Shown: one piece after another, positions 14,401-26,300 of the stretch
Numbering within the stretch: position 1 is the stretch's first letter
Layout of the letters: each line of letters starts with the position of its first letter
From: Mycteria americana
Lineage: Eukaryota > Chordata > Aves > Ciconiiformes > Ciconiidae
NCBI RefSeq assembly: GCF_035582795.1
Contig: NC_134365.1
Coordinates: 133,699,077-133,763,076, forward strand
DNA length: 64,000 bases
Reading direction: 5' to 3'
Made by a program: the position numbers and the translations under genes
Notes under the pieces: model-generated
Database searches by the model: none
What the model saw: only the letters and a program-made list of their open reading frames with translations
What the model was told of the DNA's origin: nothing

Positions 14401-17400
14401 AATTTATGACAACAAGACATGAAATTTATACTAAAGTAAGAACCTTTGCATAAATGCTGTAGAATTTTTAACTACCATGCCTAGCACATACAAAATACTT
14501 AATAAAGTATGCTCATTTTACTGGCAGTCATTAAACTACCCTCATAACTAAATCATAGCTTTACTACTCAGTAACTGCAACTCTTCCATTTACTTTAAGA
14601 TCTACTTAAAAAAAAAAAAGCTCAAAACATTACTATTATTTTCCTGCCATGAAGTCAATAAATTAGCCTTTAAATTAGATAAACTAGCACATGTTCTGTC
14701 TCATGTATCAAACGCAACTGTATTGAAGTACAACTTCTCAATCAGACATCATTATTCACAAAGAAATATGAATAACATTAAATTACGAAGCACTAAAATA
14801 AATTAAGTCTCTCTCTCTCCTCACCAAAACAGCAGCAGAAAAAACATCACATACTCTTACGGCAAGTTCATGATCAATGGTCACCGTACAGAATGTTTCA
14901 AGCAGTATGATGTTTAAAAAATGATTTTGTGCCACAGGACAACATAACATCTTGTAGCTGAAACCCCAAAGCATTTCAAAAGTAAAAACCTTAAGATGTT
15001 CTTTTGAATCATGTCAACAACGTAGCTCCACAGTATGTATATTCAGTTATTGAGCAGACTTTCATAAATTCTTTGGCATATGCATGAAACACCAAATGTC
15101 ACTGGATCTCTGACAAAAAGAAAACTTGCTTTCGTTCCTACACTAGATTTATGTAGTTGTTCTCCTTTAACTTGGCTGTTTCCAGTGTCACGCACGTGTA
15201 CTTGGAAGGCTTTCAAATCAGCGTAGACTGATTTTACACTGCTGAAGCCAAAGGGGAAGTCTGCCACCAAGCTCAACTGATGCTGGAACATACTCAAGGA
15301 AGGAAAATTATGGCTGAAGCAATCAAAGAGAAAACAAACCTATGTGTACCATGTGAAACAGGCTGGTTTCTTTTAAAGAAAACAGTTTTTTACTTCCATA
15401 TATATATGGAAGTATCCACTGATAACATTCACCACAACAGAAGAATTCTAGATCTTAAATATATGCTCCATTTACTCTTTGAAATAAGTCCAAGGTTCAA
15501 AGTCATCTTTTAAACAACATGATTTTTTAAAATAATTACATAATTTAGAGCGTTTTTATCCCTAATTTCCCTCTATATTCAACAATGTTTTAAAAATGTA
15601 ACAACTGGTTTAAGTATTTTTGAACAGCACCATTAAACTGTAAGGAAATTGATTTGTAGGAATATTGGGCCAACTTTTCTCATCCAAAAGGAAAAAATTT
15701 CACTCTTGACAGGTGGTAATACTTGAAAAACTGAAGTCCCTGAAGGGCTTCAAAAGTAATCGTATTTGCAGTACAGTAGCAAACAGTAGCAGGAAGAAAA
15801 GTAGTGTGGAAAGAAAAAGGTAGGAAAAAAGATAAAAATCAGAAGAAGAGACAAACAAGGTGAAAGAGAATGGGTACCTATCACACAAAGAACCATTTCC
15901 ATGGTATTTTGTCCTATGGCTACATAAGCATTTGTCTATACTGATTCATTGATGCTCTGGCAGCATTTATGAAATTTGATTTCTGTTTAACACTTTCCCC
16001 ATGTTTCTGCATTCTTCATGTATCTCAGTCTCACAATCAAGAGAAAATTATATTCATAAATACTCGACTGATCAATGTTTGAAGTTGGAACTCTGATGAT
16101 GTTTTGAATTTTTCATTCAAATTCACAGCCTATCAAGCGATCTCACAAATACCATGCATGACTGATCTCTCACATTGTTCTTTGAAAGTACAAAAAAGCC
16201 CCTGAAAGTACTTAAAAGTATTAGTTAAGCTTGTAAGAGACCACTTCCTTCAAGTAGAGATGCTGGGCAGTTACTAAACTAATCACAAGTCACATGCTAG
16301 AAAAAATTTCAGATAGCATGATTCCAATGCTGTCGTACCTTGTGCCTCCATTTCATTAGATATTAACTGAACACTAAAAACTTTAAATGTATTTTCCCCA
16401 CCTGCTACTAGCTGGTAGGTTTACTTCAGTAAGGAAGTGGAATCAGACTAATTCTCCAAGTTAAAAAAAAAAAAAGAGAGAGAGAGAAAAATTATTAGAC
16501 ACGACATTATTTTACGTAAATTGCAAGGATGCATTCTATGGTTAGTTTGCTGATGTTCTTCACAGACTTCACTGATTAAAGGAGCCTGTTCTTTGCATAC
16601 TATGAGCTGCAAGAAACAACTAAAAAACGTATGCGCTTCTCCAATGTTGCAGTAATTGCTTCCATATAGAGATAATGCTTGAATTTTTATTAAAAGCACA
16701 AACAGATGAGAAAGGTGTCACACAACATGAAAGATGTGGCATATTTAAAGCCTGTCTAGTTATCATTTACATTACAAGGAAATCAACAAAAAGAGACCAA
16801 CAGATAAAAAAAAGGAATCAAGAGTAAAGCAAAGAAATAAAAGATGCAGGCAACATTAACAACAGGTTGTTTGTTTAATATGTGTTCTATCATGATGACA
16901 GCATTTGTCTCCTAGAAAATATTACATCTAATAAAAAAAAATCATATAATGTCATAAACTATAATGTCCAACCAATAATTATCTCCTGTATCTTTACCCT
17001 CCTCTTAAAATATGTCCAATGGCATTTTTGGGACAGAAACAGGCTCCTGTGCATTGATAACAAAAACAATATTTAAAACCCAGCTGAGGCTGGTTTCCCC
17101 ACATAGGAGCATAAATGCTAGCCCAAGATCCTGCATACTGCATTTGCTTAAATGGTACATCTTTTGTTTAACCATGACACATACACTTTGCTCACTAAGT
17201 TGTTTTTAGTTTTTTATATCCAATATTTAATGCATCAGCAGATACAGACTTTGTAGCCTTCCAGTCTTTTACTCCTAACTAGAAAAATGCAAATATCTGT
17301 AACTGTCTTTATTTTTTTAATGGTTTCCATAAGCTTTTACATTTATTCCTTCCTACCATTTCTCCACTATATGTGATTAATGAGGAAAATAAAAGGATTA

Positions 17401-20400
17401 TAAGAGATACAATTCACTTAAGCACTAAGAAACCTTCTCTTTTTCAAGTACACACTGCTTATTGCTAAAAACCACATGGAAACAATTCTTACAAACATTC
17501 TAAGAAAAAGTCTGTCTCTACACCAGTTTAACAGATCTTAAAATCTGTCTATGGAGCAATTAGACGAGAGTCATCTATTTTGTCAGCCTTTATGTTCCCA
17601 AATGATTCTCTTTGCTGCTAAAAAAATGCGTATCATGGGATACTTGCCTGCTTACAAAATAAACAACCCTATTTAACCACTTAATGAAAAAGGCCACTGC
17701 TAACTATTCTGTTTTCTCTAAAATAGATTAAAAGCATGCTGTATTCCCCAGACAGACTTTGTTCAGTTATCTGTGATAGAAACATTTTACTTGTACTTCA
17801 CTTGACAGCAGAGAATTCCTGGTCCACTGAGGAAGTTATTTTTACTGTCCAATTATTTCTTAAATGGCAAAGCAGGTTTCCTAACGTGTGAGAAAATAGA
17901 AATCTGTTCTATTTTGATTTTAATGCCATTGCCATTACACATGAGCAACAGTATACCCTATGCGTCTGAAGCTCCCCTCAGGGCAGCAATCTAGCAGAGG
18001 AGAACTTTCTTAGCTCCAAACTGGTATCTAACACTTGTCCTTCTCATCCTGCTCTCCCCAGCACACAAATCAGACTAAGCTCTGAGGCATCACTCAGCCC
18101 AAGGGAACTCTCATCTCCCTCACCTCTCATGGTGACCTCCTGAGCAGCCTCGGCTGCAACAACTGTTGGTGCCATTCCAGTGGTCAGGCAGCAAGTTCCA
18201 CCTCACAGAAAGAAAAACGTGATTTCCTGCATCTTTAAGAAACTCCAGGGAAAAAGAGGGAGGTACCTATTTATGCTAAAAAAGGCAAATAAAAGCATTT
18301 TGTTTTCTTGACTAGAAGTCTAGTGGATGGCCCTAATGAAGGCATGAACTTTATGGCTTTGTTGATCAGATCCATTGCTTTCAACTTAAACATCCAACAA
18401 GGATGAGAAAAGATAGGTTTCACCTAGACCTATGACAAGATGCAATCATTATTCTCTCTCCTTTAGTACCCTGGGTTCTGACTCCTGTAATGAAAAGTGT
18501 TAATTCAGATACAACAAACAAAAGACACGTCTAACTCAGAGCAAAGTAAGGATATGGATGGACAAAACATAGCCCCTGTATTTGCAACCATCATATAACT
18601 TCCTAAAACTGCAGTTTAAACTTTGTGACGCTACCCTTTCCTCTCTCCAGACTCCCCTTGTCAAACCTCCTTTGCGCCTCACCATTTTTAGTGCAATTAA
18701 GTAAGAGTATACCAGAGTACAACTTTTTGTCTTATGGAACAAGTTCATGCCAGAGGACGTGTCTTACTTTGCCAAATCAAATAAAGTCAGACAAGCAAAA
18801 ATCTTAATTTCCATCTTATGGCCAGGTTTAAGGCACTACTTTCCTTGGTTAGTAAATGCTGGGTTGGGTTTTTTTGTTGTTGTTTTGACAAACACTAGCT
18901 AATCTCACCATTACTGTTTCACTTACGGAGAAACGATTTTCCAAGACTTAAAATTTGCTACCAAATAATTAGTGCCAATGTGAGCCAGAACACAATTTAT
19001 CCTTTCCTGACCAAACTCATGAACTGGCTTGTTATGGCATATGTGAAAGAAAAACTGATTATCAAACCTTCTTGAATCCTTTTCTAGCTACTACCTAGTA
19101 GCAGTTTGCATTCTTTGTTGAATTAATATCTGATTCTGCTCTGCTGTAAGTGCCCTAAATCTACCATGGACCAAAAATGGAGCTTGAGGGCAAAGACAAA
19201 GTATCCAAGAAAAAAGGTGAGTACATCAAAAGGTAAGTGATAATACAAGCTGCGCCAAGAAACATTACCTTGGAAATGAAAAAAACAAAGGCATATCAAT
19301 GCAGAAGCTAAATTAAATCCAAATGGGAACAGAAATATTAAAATACTGAGTTTATTGAAGCAAAGTCACAGAATGAAACCCACAGGGACTGTACTCTTTG
19401 ACAAGACAAACCAGTTGGAAACCAAGAAGGAAGGCAGAAACACAACACTAAGAGAAGTACACACAGATTAGTTGTTTCAAAACAGGTATTTTCAGGATAA
19501 AGCTAAGAAAATTATCTTAAGAAAATCTACGTAGACTCAGTTCATTAGGAACAAAAATGGAAACACTTAAAGAGAGCCACAAGATAGGAAGAAGATAGCA
19601 AAAAGATTTTGCCAATAACTTCCACTGAAGAATATAGACTGAGAAAACTACAACAGAAAGAATGCAAAGTGTCACTCCCTGCTTTGCAAGTGACTAGATA
19701 AAAGAAGACAGGCAAAAGCATTCTGAAGAACACAGTCTAGCTCCCAGATCTGGGAAGCAGCTACATTGGCTACTGTAATGGCAGACAAAATTACATTCCA
19801 ACATCTGCCCCAGCAGTTCAGGGAGGTTTGCCAGAATCAAGCACAAATTTACAGGTTAGGATGACAAATCAAAAACTAGGCTGATGTTACTACCTTTTAA
19901 AAACCACCTAATACTAAGTTCAACTGAAGAACTGAGACAATTAACAGATCAATAAATACATGCACTGCCAATGCAAAAAAAAAAAAAAGGGGGGGAAATT
20001 AATTCAAATACTGTTTTCCATACAACAAAGAGACTATTTGGCAAGATAGTCTTTACTTGACGGAAAAGCACTAGACTCTGACTTCACAACCAGAAGAACT
20101 TGTTATGCAGGCTTTAAACACAGTAGGTGGTAATAGGGAACTTCCCTTTAAAATTAACTGTAGAATATTCTTAACATTTTAAACACAAATAGAAAGGATG
20201 CATGTTTTGTAGCATAACGATTGTTTTAAGTGCTGGCTTATTTAAGGTTCTGAATCTAAACAAAGTAAATTCCAAGACTATCAAGAGGTGTTTAATATTA
20301 AATAGAGTATGAAACTGCAGAAATACATGACTGAAAATGGAGACTATCCCAGCACAACTGAACAATTAAATTACTGTGTTTTCTGCCAGTTACCACCTGT

Positions 20401-23320
20401 TGATGACTGGTACATCTAAGAAGACTTCCTAGATGGGTGGGTATTTTAGGGATCATGCAATATGGCATCCACCAAGACATTCTATCCTCATTCAGCCACT
20501 GGCAATGGTTGAATGGGATATGTATCTACCCACCCCTCTCACTCGAATTACACAAAGTTTGCAAAGTGTTCCTATGACAGCAGCCCAGAGGCCTCACTCT
20601 GCTGGCCATGCTACAGGATGATAACCTGCAAGGGAAGGGCGAGCAGAGAGACAGGAGCAACAGCATCTTAAAGAGCTACAGTCAGCGATAAGAAACAGGT
20701 AAGGATCACCACCAGAGTCTTTACACAGTCAGGCCTCAATTATCCAGAGGTGGACTATCCACTTTGTTGCCTAACTATGCTGCAGGTGCAGAAGCATTTG
20801 AGCTGCTTTCATCTGATCTAACTCGGGTCCAGAATCAGAAAGTTCTATCTGTACCATAATGTACAGAGTGCATTTATTAGTTTGGATAAATACCATTTCA
20901 GAAAGCAGCATCCCTGACCTATTTCACCTCAGTATGATCTTGCAGCTTAATTTTACAATATTTTGTGTTATCCATATTTTGCATTATCCCATTTCATTGT
21001 TTTCCCAGATAATAGAGAATTAACTGTACCTCATATAAACTCAAAACATGGCTGCACAAGGTTACTCAAGGAACTCAAGAGATGATAAATTAAGAAATGC
21101 AGTGATCCTAGGTAAGGAGAAGCAACATTAAAATCCGTAAGTACAGAATATAAAATTAAAACAAGTTATTATACATTTCAAAAAAGTGTCCAAAGGAAAA
21201 AAAAAGGAAAAAAAAAAAAAAAGAAAAAAAGAAAAAAAGAAAAAAAAAGGTAACTGAAGCAGAGCATGAAGTATGCCTCATCAATGGAGTCATTTAATGC
21301 TAGACAAAATTGAAGTGCCTGAAATGGCAATTAAACAAAACCAGCCTAACAAAGCTTTTCTATTTCTTTGACAAACAAATGTTCAGCAGTGACACTCTGA
21401 TGTTCCTAGGTGCTGCACTGAGTAAACACTATAATAAGTAACATACTTAGAGTAAGCTCTAGTTCGCACAAATGGATATCCTCAGTAGAAAAAGGATTGA
21501 TGATATGCTCTGTTTTTCTCCATCCTCTACTTTAAGTCTTTTGAAATATGATTCAAATAGATTGTGCCACTGTTCCTAAGGGAGATTAAGATATTCACGG
21601 TTGCTTCTCAGCTATGAGCAACAATAGCTACTCTTTTTGTTAGCAGCATACCTCCGTTCTTTGCTTAATCAAGAGAAGAAAACACATCCTAACAGCAAAG
21701 AAAACCATATTGTTGTATTTAACTATAAATGGGGTGGAAGGGGTGGGGGCTTAGCAAAAAACAAGGCAAGGATAACAAATTGTCATTTGGACTTCCAAAA
21801 AACAGGGTTTTTTACTTTCCCTTTTCCATGAAATAGGGGTTTTTTTGTTTTCTTAATGTCTTGGCAGTAATCTTAGTAACCTGCATATATACGTGTTTTC
21901 AAACAATGTCACATTTATTGTCTTTCAGTTCTTACTAAGTATATGGCATTTGGTTTACTGGAATTCTTACTCTTTTGTTCATATGCTATAAAATGCTACA
22001 GAAATAATTTATAATCAGACATGCATTTTCCATTATTTCTCTCCATTAGCTTCACCAGAATTTTTAGCTGGTACGTGTTCCTAAAAATACACCCATTTGA
22101 GCACACTTGTGAGATCTGCATTTCATTCAATAATACAGAAAATCTGTTTTTGGTACTGTTGTAAGCCCTCCCTCAGATATTTCAAGCACCACCCAGGCCC
22201 AAATCATAAGAATTTCAATGGCTTTACCCAGACACTTACAGGAAATCATAAGGTAATCTTCACAGTTGCCCTTCTCGTCTTGATGTTCCACGGGGATTCC
22301 ATTGGCATCGATCACTGCCTCTGATGCACAGTCTGCCACCAAGACTTCTTCAGAAACAACATCTGTTCCCAGAGTATCAGTGACAATATCTGCTTCTTCA
22401 ACATTATCATGAACTACATGTTCTACATGTCCAACTTCAGGTACATGCATTGACTCACTTGTCAGTACATGTTCTGGTATAGACATTGCTTCTGCTGTTA
22501 TGTCAGAAGCTAAAACATCATCTGGGACAGTGCAATGAGCCAAAGAAACCTCTTCGGCTACGTCTGTGTCCAGCACTTGTTCAGGAATAATGACAGTTTC
22601 AGATACATCTGGCTCCTCCATGATATCTGGGCACTGAACATCCTCGATAACAACATCCTCAATGACATCTTGGATTACTACAGAATCTGGATCATCAGGA
22701 ACAAAATTATGCACGGTTATATCTGAGTCGACTACATCTGAAACAAATACTGTTTCCTGTACTTCCACAACAATCTGATCTCCATCCATATGTCCTGAAT
22801 CAGCTCCTGAAAAACATAATTAAAATAGCAGTTAAATTGTAAAACTAACTCAGACGAAGTGGTTAATAATTTAAATTACTTCTATTTTATTTCAACTTTT
22901 ACACTATGCTGCAAGTTAGTAAAACAGGCATAACAGCCTATAAGCAATTAAGATAGGCAGATATATGGGGAGCTGATAAAGCAAGTCCTCAGTCGGTGCT
23001 CACATAACTAAGATGAACAACATTTTCTCTCCTGGAAAAGGTTACCAATTTTTAGACTCTCCCCCAATACCCAAACAACTATTACTTGACAGAACAGTAG
23101 CTCATTCATGTTGCTCTGAGTAATAAAAACAACTGAAAATCGAAAGTGACTATACAAAAGCATTGATGCAGCACAGCACTTTTTAGCAAAGATAAAATAA
23201 ATGACAGTCAATAGCATCTAATGTGAACACTCTTATCTACATATTATCTCTTGACAGACCTGTTGGATCAAAAAATGCATTTGGCTCATGTGGCTGCAAT
23301 TCAAGCCCATCTTCATCCAT
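7218..23320 (-). CDS. ZFX: ZFX zinc-finger transcription factor, complete coding region in seven exons
   Basis: The coding exons join as 23320-23260, 22806-22240, 13280-13131, 12933-12790, 12697-12563, 10033-9893 and 8404-7218. All have AG/GT borders and consistent phases, giving 794 codons plus a stop. The protein has an acidic N-terminal activation region (about residues 1-350), a basic nuclear-localisation stretch KPKKKRRP (about 385-392) and 13 C2H2 zinc fingers from about residue 415 to the end. It ends HHKDVGLP, against HHKEVGLP in mammals. Family members are nuclear DNA-binding activators that act near CpG-island promoters and are needed for stem-cell self-renewal. The human protein has 805 residues; the main visible difference is that the mammalian poly-alanine run after VIVGEED is absent here. 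The start at 23320 is chosen because MDEDGLELQ matches the family N-terminus. ZFY and ZNF711 are paralogues; the near-identity to ZFX and the EIF2S3 neighbour favour ZFX. Paralogue and boundary calls are from memory of the family, not alignment. Confidence 0.96.
8405..9892 (-). other. ZFX: ZFX intron between coding exons 6 and 7
   Basis: About 1.5 kb of AT-rich intron with a proper donor (GTGAGT) and acceptor. No repeat or exon-like block was seen. Confidence 0.85.
9893..10033 (-). CDS. ZFX: ZFX coding exon 6 with the nuclear localisation stretch (residues 353-400)
   Basis: This 141-nt phase 1-1 exon encodes [20 protein letters not shown] and then [20 protein letters not shown]. The lysine/arginine cluster at about 383-392 is the family's nuclear localisation signal and links the acidic half to the finger array. 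Confidence 0.95.
10034..12562 (-). other. ZFX: ZFX intron between coding exons 5 and 6
   Basis: About 2.5 kb. The segment 11340-11620 is pyrimidine-rich on the plus strand and gives a spurious open frame. Nothing else was recognised. Confidence 0.85.
12563..12697 (-). CDS. ZFX: ZFX coding exon 5 (residues 308-353)
   Basis: This 135-nt phase 1-1 exon encodes [20 protein letters not shown] followed directly by [17 protein letters not shown]. The long alanine run found here in human ZFX is missing, which accounts for much of the length difference (794 against 805 residues). Confidence 0.95.
12790..12933 (-). CDS. ZFX: ZFX coding exon 4 (residues 260-308)
   Basis: This 144-nt phase 1-1 exon encodes [20 protein letters not shown] and VPREKMVYM-like sequence ([15 protein letters not shown] here). 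It is acidic and belongs to the activation region. The acceptor is TAATTAG at 12940-12934 and the donor is CTTAA|GTAAGT. Confidence 0.95.
13131..13280 (-). CDS. ZFX: ZFX coding exon 3 (residues 210-260)
   Basis: This 150-nt exon, phase 1 at both ends, encodes [11 protein letters not shown] and [19 protein letters not shown]. The acceptor TTTTTGTAG and donor TTTAG|GTAAAA are clear. It follows the longest ZFX intron (about 9 kb). Confidence 0.95.
15391..15414. repeat. Perfect 24-bp palindrome
   Basis: TACTTCCATATA is followed directly by its reverse complement, in the long ZFX intron. It could extrude as a hairpin; no function is evident. Confidence 0.9.
18124..18201 (-). other. Candidate cassette exon within the long ZFX intron
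   Basis: On the ZFX strand a pyrimidine-rich tract TTTTTCTTTCTGTGAG precedes 18201, and a strong donor GAGAG|GTGAGG follows 18124. The 78-nt interval is open in the phase 1-1 frame shared by the neighbouring ZFX exons. It contains ATG at 18175 in a good context, starting [14 protein letters not shown]. The block is GC-richer than the intron around it. It is unknown whether it is spliced; a chance arrangement is quite possible. Confidence 0.3.
20726..21026. mobile_element. pogo/Tigger-like non-autonomous DNA transposon remnant
   Basis: The ends read CAGTCAGGCCTCAATTATCC on the left and, as the reverse complement of the right end, CAGTTAATTCTCTATTATCT. About 15 of the first 24 positions match. 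ATTATCC repeats occur inside near the right end, as in pogo-like elements. A TA follows the right end; the matching TA on the left appears mutated (CA). At about 300 bp it has no transposase. It lies in the long ZFX intron. Family assignment is from motif memory. Confidence 0.5.
21186..21250 (+). repeat. A-rich tract (AAAAAAG-type)
   Basis: About 65 nt of A with sparse G, partly periodic (GAAAAAAA units), lies 160 nt to the right of the pogo-like remnant in the long ZFX intron. It is simple sequence with no other signal. Confidence 0.9.
22240..22806 (-). CDS. ZFX: ZFX large acidic-domain exon (residues 21-210)
   Basis: This 567-nt exon encodes the aspartate-, glutamate- and valine-rich activation region, including [20 protein letters not shown] and the repeated [14 protein letters not shown] pattern. 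The acceptor is TTTTTCAG at 22810-22807 and the donor CCT|GTAAGTG follows 22240. It ends in phase 1, so the split codon with the next exon is TTG, giving MIS-L-DDAGK as in human ZFX. Confidence 0.96.
22807..23259 (-). other. ZFX: Short ZFX intron between coding exons 1 and 2
   Basis: About 450 bp with donor GTCTGT and acceptor TTTTTCAG. No repeat seen. Confidence 0.85.
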
Positions 23321-23348
23321 GGCCTTTAACTCTCATCAGTCACAGTGT
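23260..23348 (-). CDS. ZFX: ZFX first coding exon (end of 5' UTR plus residues 1-20)
   Basis: The acceptor is CTGCAG at 23353-23349. The exon holds 28 nt of 5' UTR, then ATG at 23320 and codons for [17 protein letters not shown] and following residues. It ends in phase 1 at 23260 with the unusual donor GTCTGT. A short overlapping upstream ORF begins at 23336. Confidence 0.93.
23313..23336 (-). other. Short upstream ORF overlapping the ZFX start codon
   Basis: An ATG 16 nt upstream of the ZFX start opens a seven-codon frame (MRVKGHG) whose TGA lies inside the second and third ZFX codons. The uATG context (C at -3, A at +4) is weak, so leaky scanning to the main start is likely. Confidence 0.5.
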
Positions 23349-26300
23349 CTGCAGAAGGGTAAAGAAGAAAGGTTATTTAACTCGTATTATGCTGTGAAGG
23401 TTGCCTCTGCCTGTGCACTGAAAAGCAGAAATTTTGGGCGCATGGAAGTTAACAGATAACACCTCTTGACTTTAAGATGGACCAGATTTCACTCAGGGTA
23501 CCTCTGTTTGGGATTCCAGAAATACTACTCTAGAACACCAAATACCCAGGGTCTGAATAAGAAGAGTGTGAGCTCCAACACTGCAGGTCCACTTCTCAAA
23601 ACCCCACAGCTCCACAAACACAGAAGCAGCTGATAAAGAGATATGAAAATATTATTTCCTTATAATCTTACAAAGAAAAAAAAAATTAAGACAAAACCTA
23701 CACAAGTTCACACTGAAGTCTTTCTTGGATGGTAGGGAATACAGCGTTGTCAAATCAATAAAGCTCGATATGGTAAGTTAAAAGTAGACAGCTAATAATC
23801 TGAAATGCACACTGCTTTTCATGTCCCCTGTGTTCATACTTGGGCAGTCAGGAGGAAGTTACTCTTGTGTTACTTCAGGAATTGAAATCATCACTGTAAA
23901 CTGCTTCCAGAACATAACACCATATGTTTTCAAACTCCAGATGTGTGAATATTTTAAAAACTCCTGCCCCAAGACAAAGTACCTATTTGCTTTTGTATTA
24001 AAAAATACCACCAGTTCTCAAAAATTACCAAATGTCATATTCTACCAAATTTCTTTGAGCAGAATGTCAACATTACTTCAATGCATAATAACAACTTAAG
24101 ATTTCAATCTTCTTAACAAAAGAACCAAACAAGATCACGAAGTTAAAATACTTACTAAAATCTGAAACTGCAATCTAAATTTTGCTGCTTACATAGGTGC
24201 ATTGTAATTAGGAACAGGCAAACCTAGTTGGGTAAAATGTGATCTAACATAAACTTGTACTACTCCCTTGCACTTAGTCCAACTAGTTTCCTAAGTGCAG
24301 AACGCAGCAAGAGGCAACAGAATGTTGCTACACGTTTCGGCTCGTGTTTCTGCACAAGTGGAATATACAGTTCTCTTCCTCCAAACAGTTTTCACAGTGA
24401 CAGGCAGAAATCTCCCCACACCTGTGATACTTTCACAAAATACCTAGAGAAAACATTAAGATTCTGCCCAAGGTTTCCATAAGAATCATAACCCTTCCAA
24501 ATTACGTCAACTAACATTTACATTAAGTCTTCATGGGGGAAACTGCTATACAAAAGAAAAAATTAACAACTACTCCAAAACACAAACCTACAGCCATAAT
24601 CTGTAGCAAGTATTTTCCAGACTTAACCATTTTTCTAGCTCAACTTTTCTCAACTCTTCGCAGCTAACCACCTAATTTATATATGAGCAAATACACTTTT
24701 ACAAGTCAAGGGAGAAATACAGCCAGAAATTGAACGGGAGGAAAAGCAGTAGCAGTCTAATAATTTTCCAAGGGGTTCCATATTTGTGTGATCTTCAGTT
24801 GGAAGGCCCCTATATTTTAAAGACAGCTGCGCTAACAAATCATTGTGGTGTCCAGCTGGACATAAATCACCTCACAATTATTCTGTCAAGCATTTCTGTC
24901 AGAAGCACCCACTATTAACAGGAACAGCTCGTCACATAGATGCTTTTTTCAGAATCAAGAGCAGAAGAAAAGCATTTCTCAGCCTCAGATACAAGACATA
25001 GCTTGACTGATGGCAATCAACTTCTGCCATGCCACAGAAATAAGAACAGAATAACTAAGTTTCATAGAGTCATTTAAGCAAGAATTATTCATACCCAGAT
25101 TGGTTTACTTCCATCTATTCAGTATACACCTACCCAGTCTATTACAAATGTCTTTCCTATTCATCTTGCCATCTTTTCTGTGTTGTCTTCAGTGTTTAGT
25201 TTCTTCTTTTCTGTTGCTTCTTCTCCAACTTCTTGTGGGTCTGTACCTATATCCTGTTCATTACCTCCTGACCCGCTCATTTCTTCTCTCCAGCTTGTAA
25301 CTACAGCGCACTCCCATCATTTACACAAAGCCATGCTACTCGTCAATTGTAGCGAAGATTGTATCAGCAATTCAGAGGGTTTTTTGGAGGAGCCGGGGGG
25401 GGGGGGGGTGGGGGGGTGGGGGGGGGGTGGGGTGGGGTGGGGGTGGGGGGGGTGGGGGGGGGTGGTATTAAGGGTTGGCGGAAATAAATTGCCTCTCTCC
25501 TCGGGCAACACACACCTAAGAAGCTAGCACTTGCTGTCCAGCTCTCTGGGAAAAGTCAAGACACTGTTTCTGCCTGTGCTTTTGAGGCCTGTATTATCAT
25601 ACATATTAGCCTCTGATCAGCTAGGACCCAACCAGCTTGAAGTGCCAGTTCACCACTAGCTACTGGAAGAACTGGCATTCGTTTTCTCCGTTTCCTGCTT
25701 TCATCACCCACCTGACCACCACTCCACCACAAATTCCTACTTCTTATGATTCATGAATGTACTTTCTCTAGCCTATTCTCTCCCCAAATTTCTGTCTCTA
25801 TGAGTAAGGCTATCCTCTTCAACCATGAGACCCAGAGGCTGCCACCACTACTTCCCAGTTTCCAAAATGAGCCCGTTGACACCATCTCTTCACTGCTGCT
25901 CCCACTGCTGCCCAGAGTCCAGGTGACAGATGCTAAAACCACCGAGTCTCTGTGGTGTTCACGATGGTGCAGCTTCAGAAAGACACTGCCACCAGCAGTG
26001 ACACTCCAGCAGACCTTCAACTGCATATTCTGCATAACAGTGTGGCCTCTTCTGTATTGGCGAGGTCTTTTCACCTACAGGGGCATAATATGCTGCAAAA
26101 CAAAGGCTCAGGTTCTACAGGAACTGAAGAAGTTTCCCAGGCACATGGGCTTTCAAGACTGAGTCTTAAAAATTTATGCTTTGGTACTTGTTCCAAAGAA
26201 GAAGGAAAAAAAACCCTACCCTTTCACTGAACGAGTTTCTTGCTAAATAAGGTTTCCCATAATGCGCTTTTGCACCCAGACCCAGCCAACAAATTCATGT

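Larger units (their letters stand above)
13281..22239 (-). other. ZFX: Longest ZFX intron, between coding exons 2 and 3
   Basis: About 9 kb of AT-rich sequence. It holds the 24-bp palindrome, the candidate 78-nt exon near 18.2 kb in a GC-richer block (about 17960-18210), the pogo-like remnant and the A-rich tract. I saw nothing else that I could name. Confidence 0.85.

Noticed and set aside
25317-25511. Proline/histidine-rich minus-strand frame
   Set aside because: It is a translation of the C-rich strand of the G-tract only.
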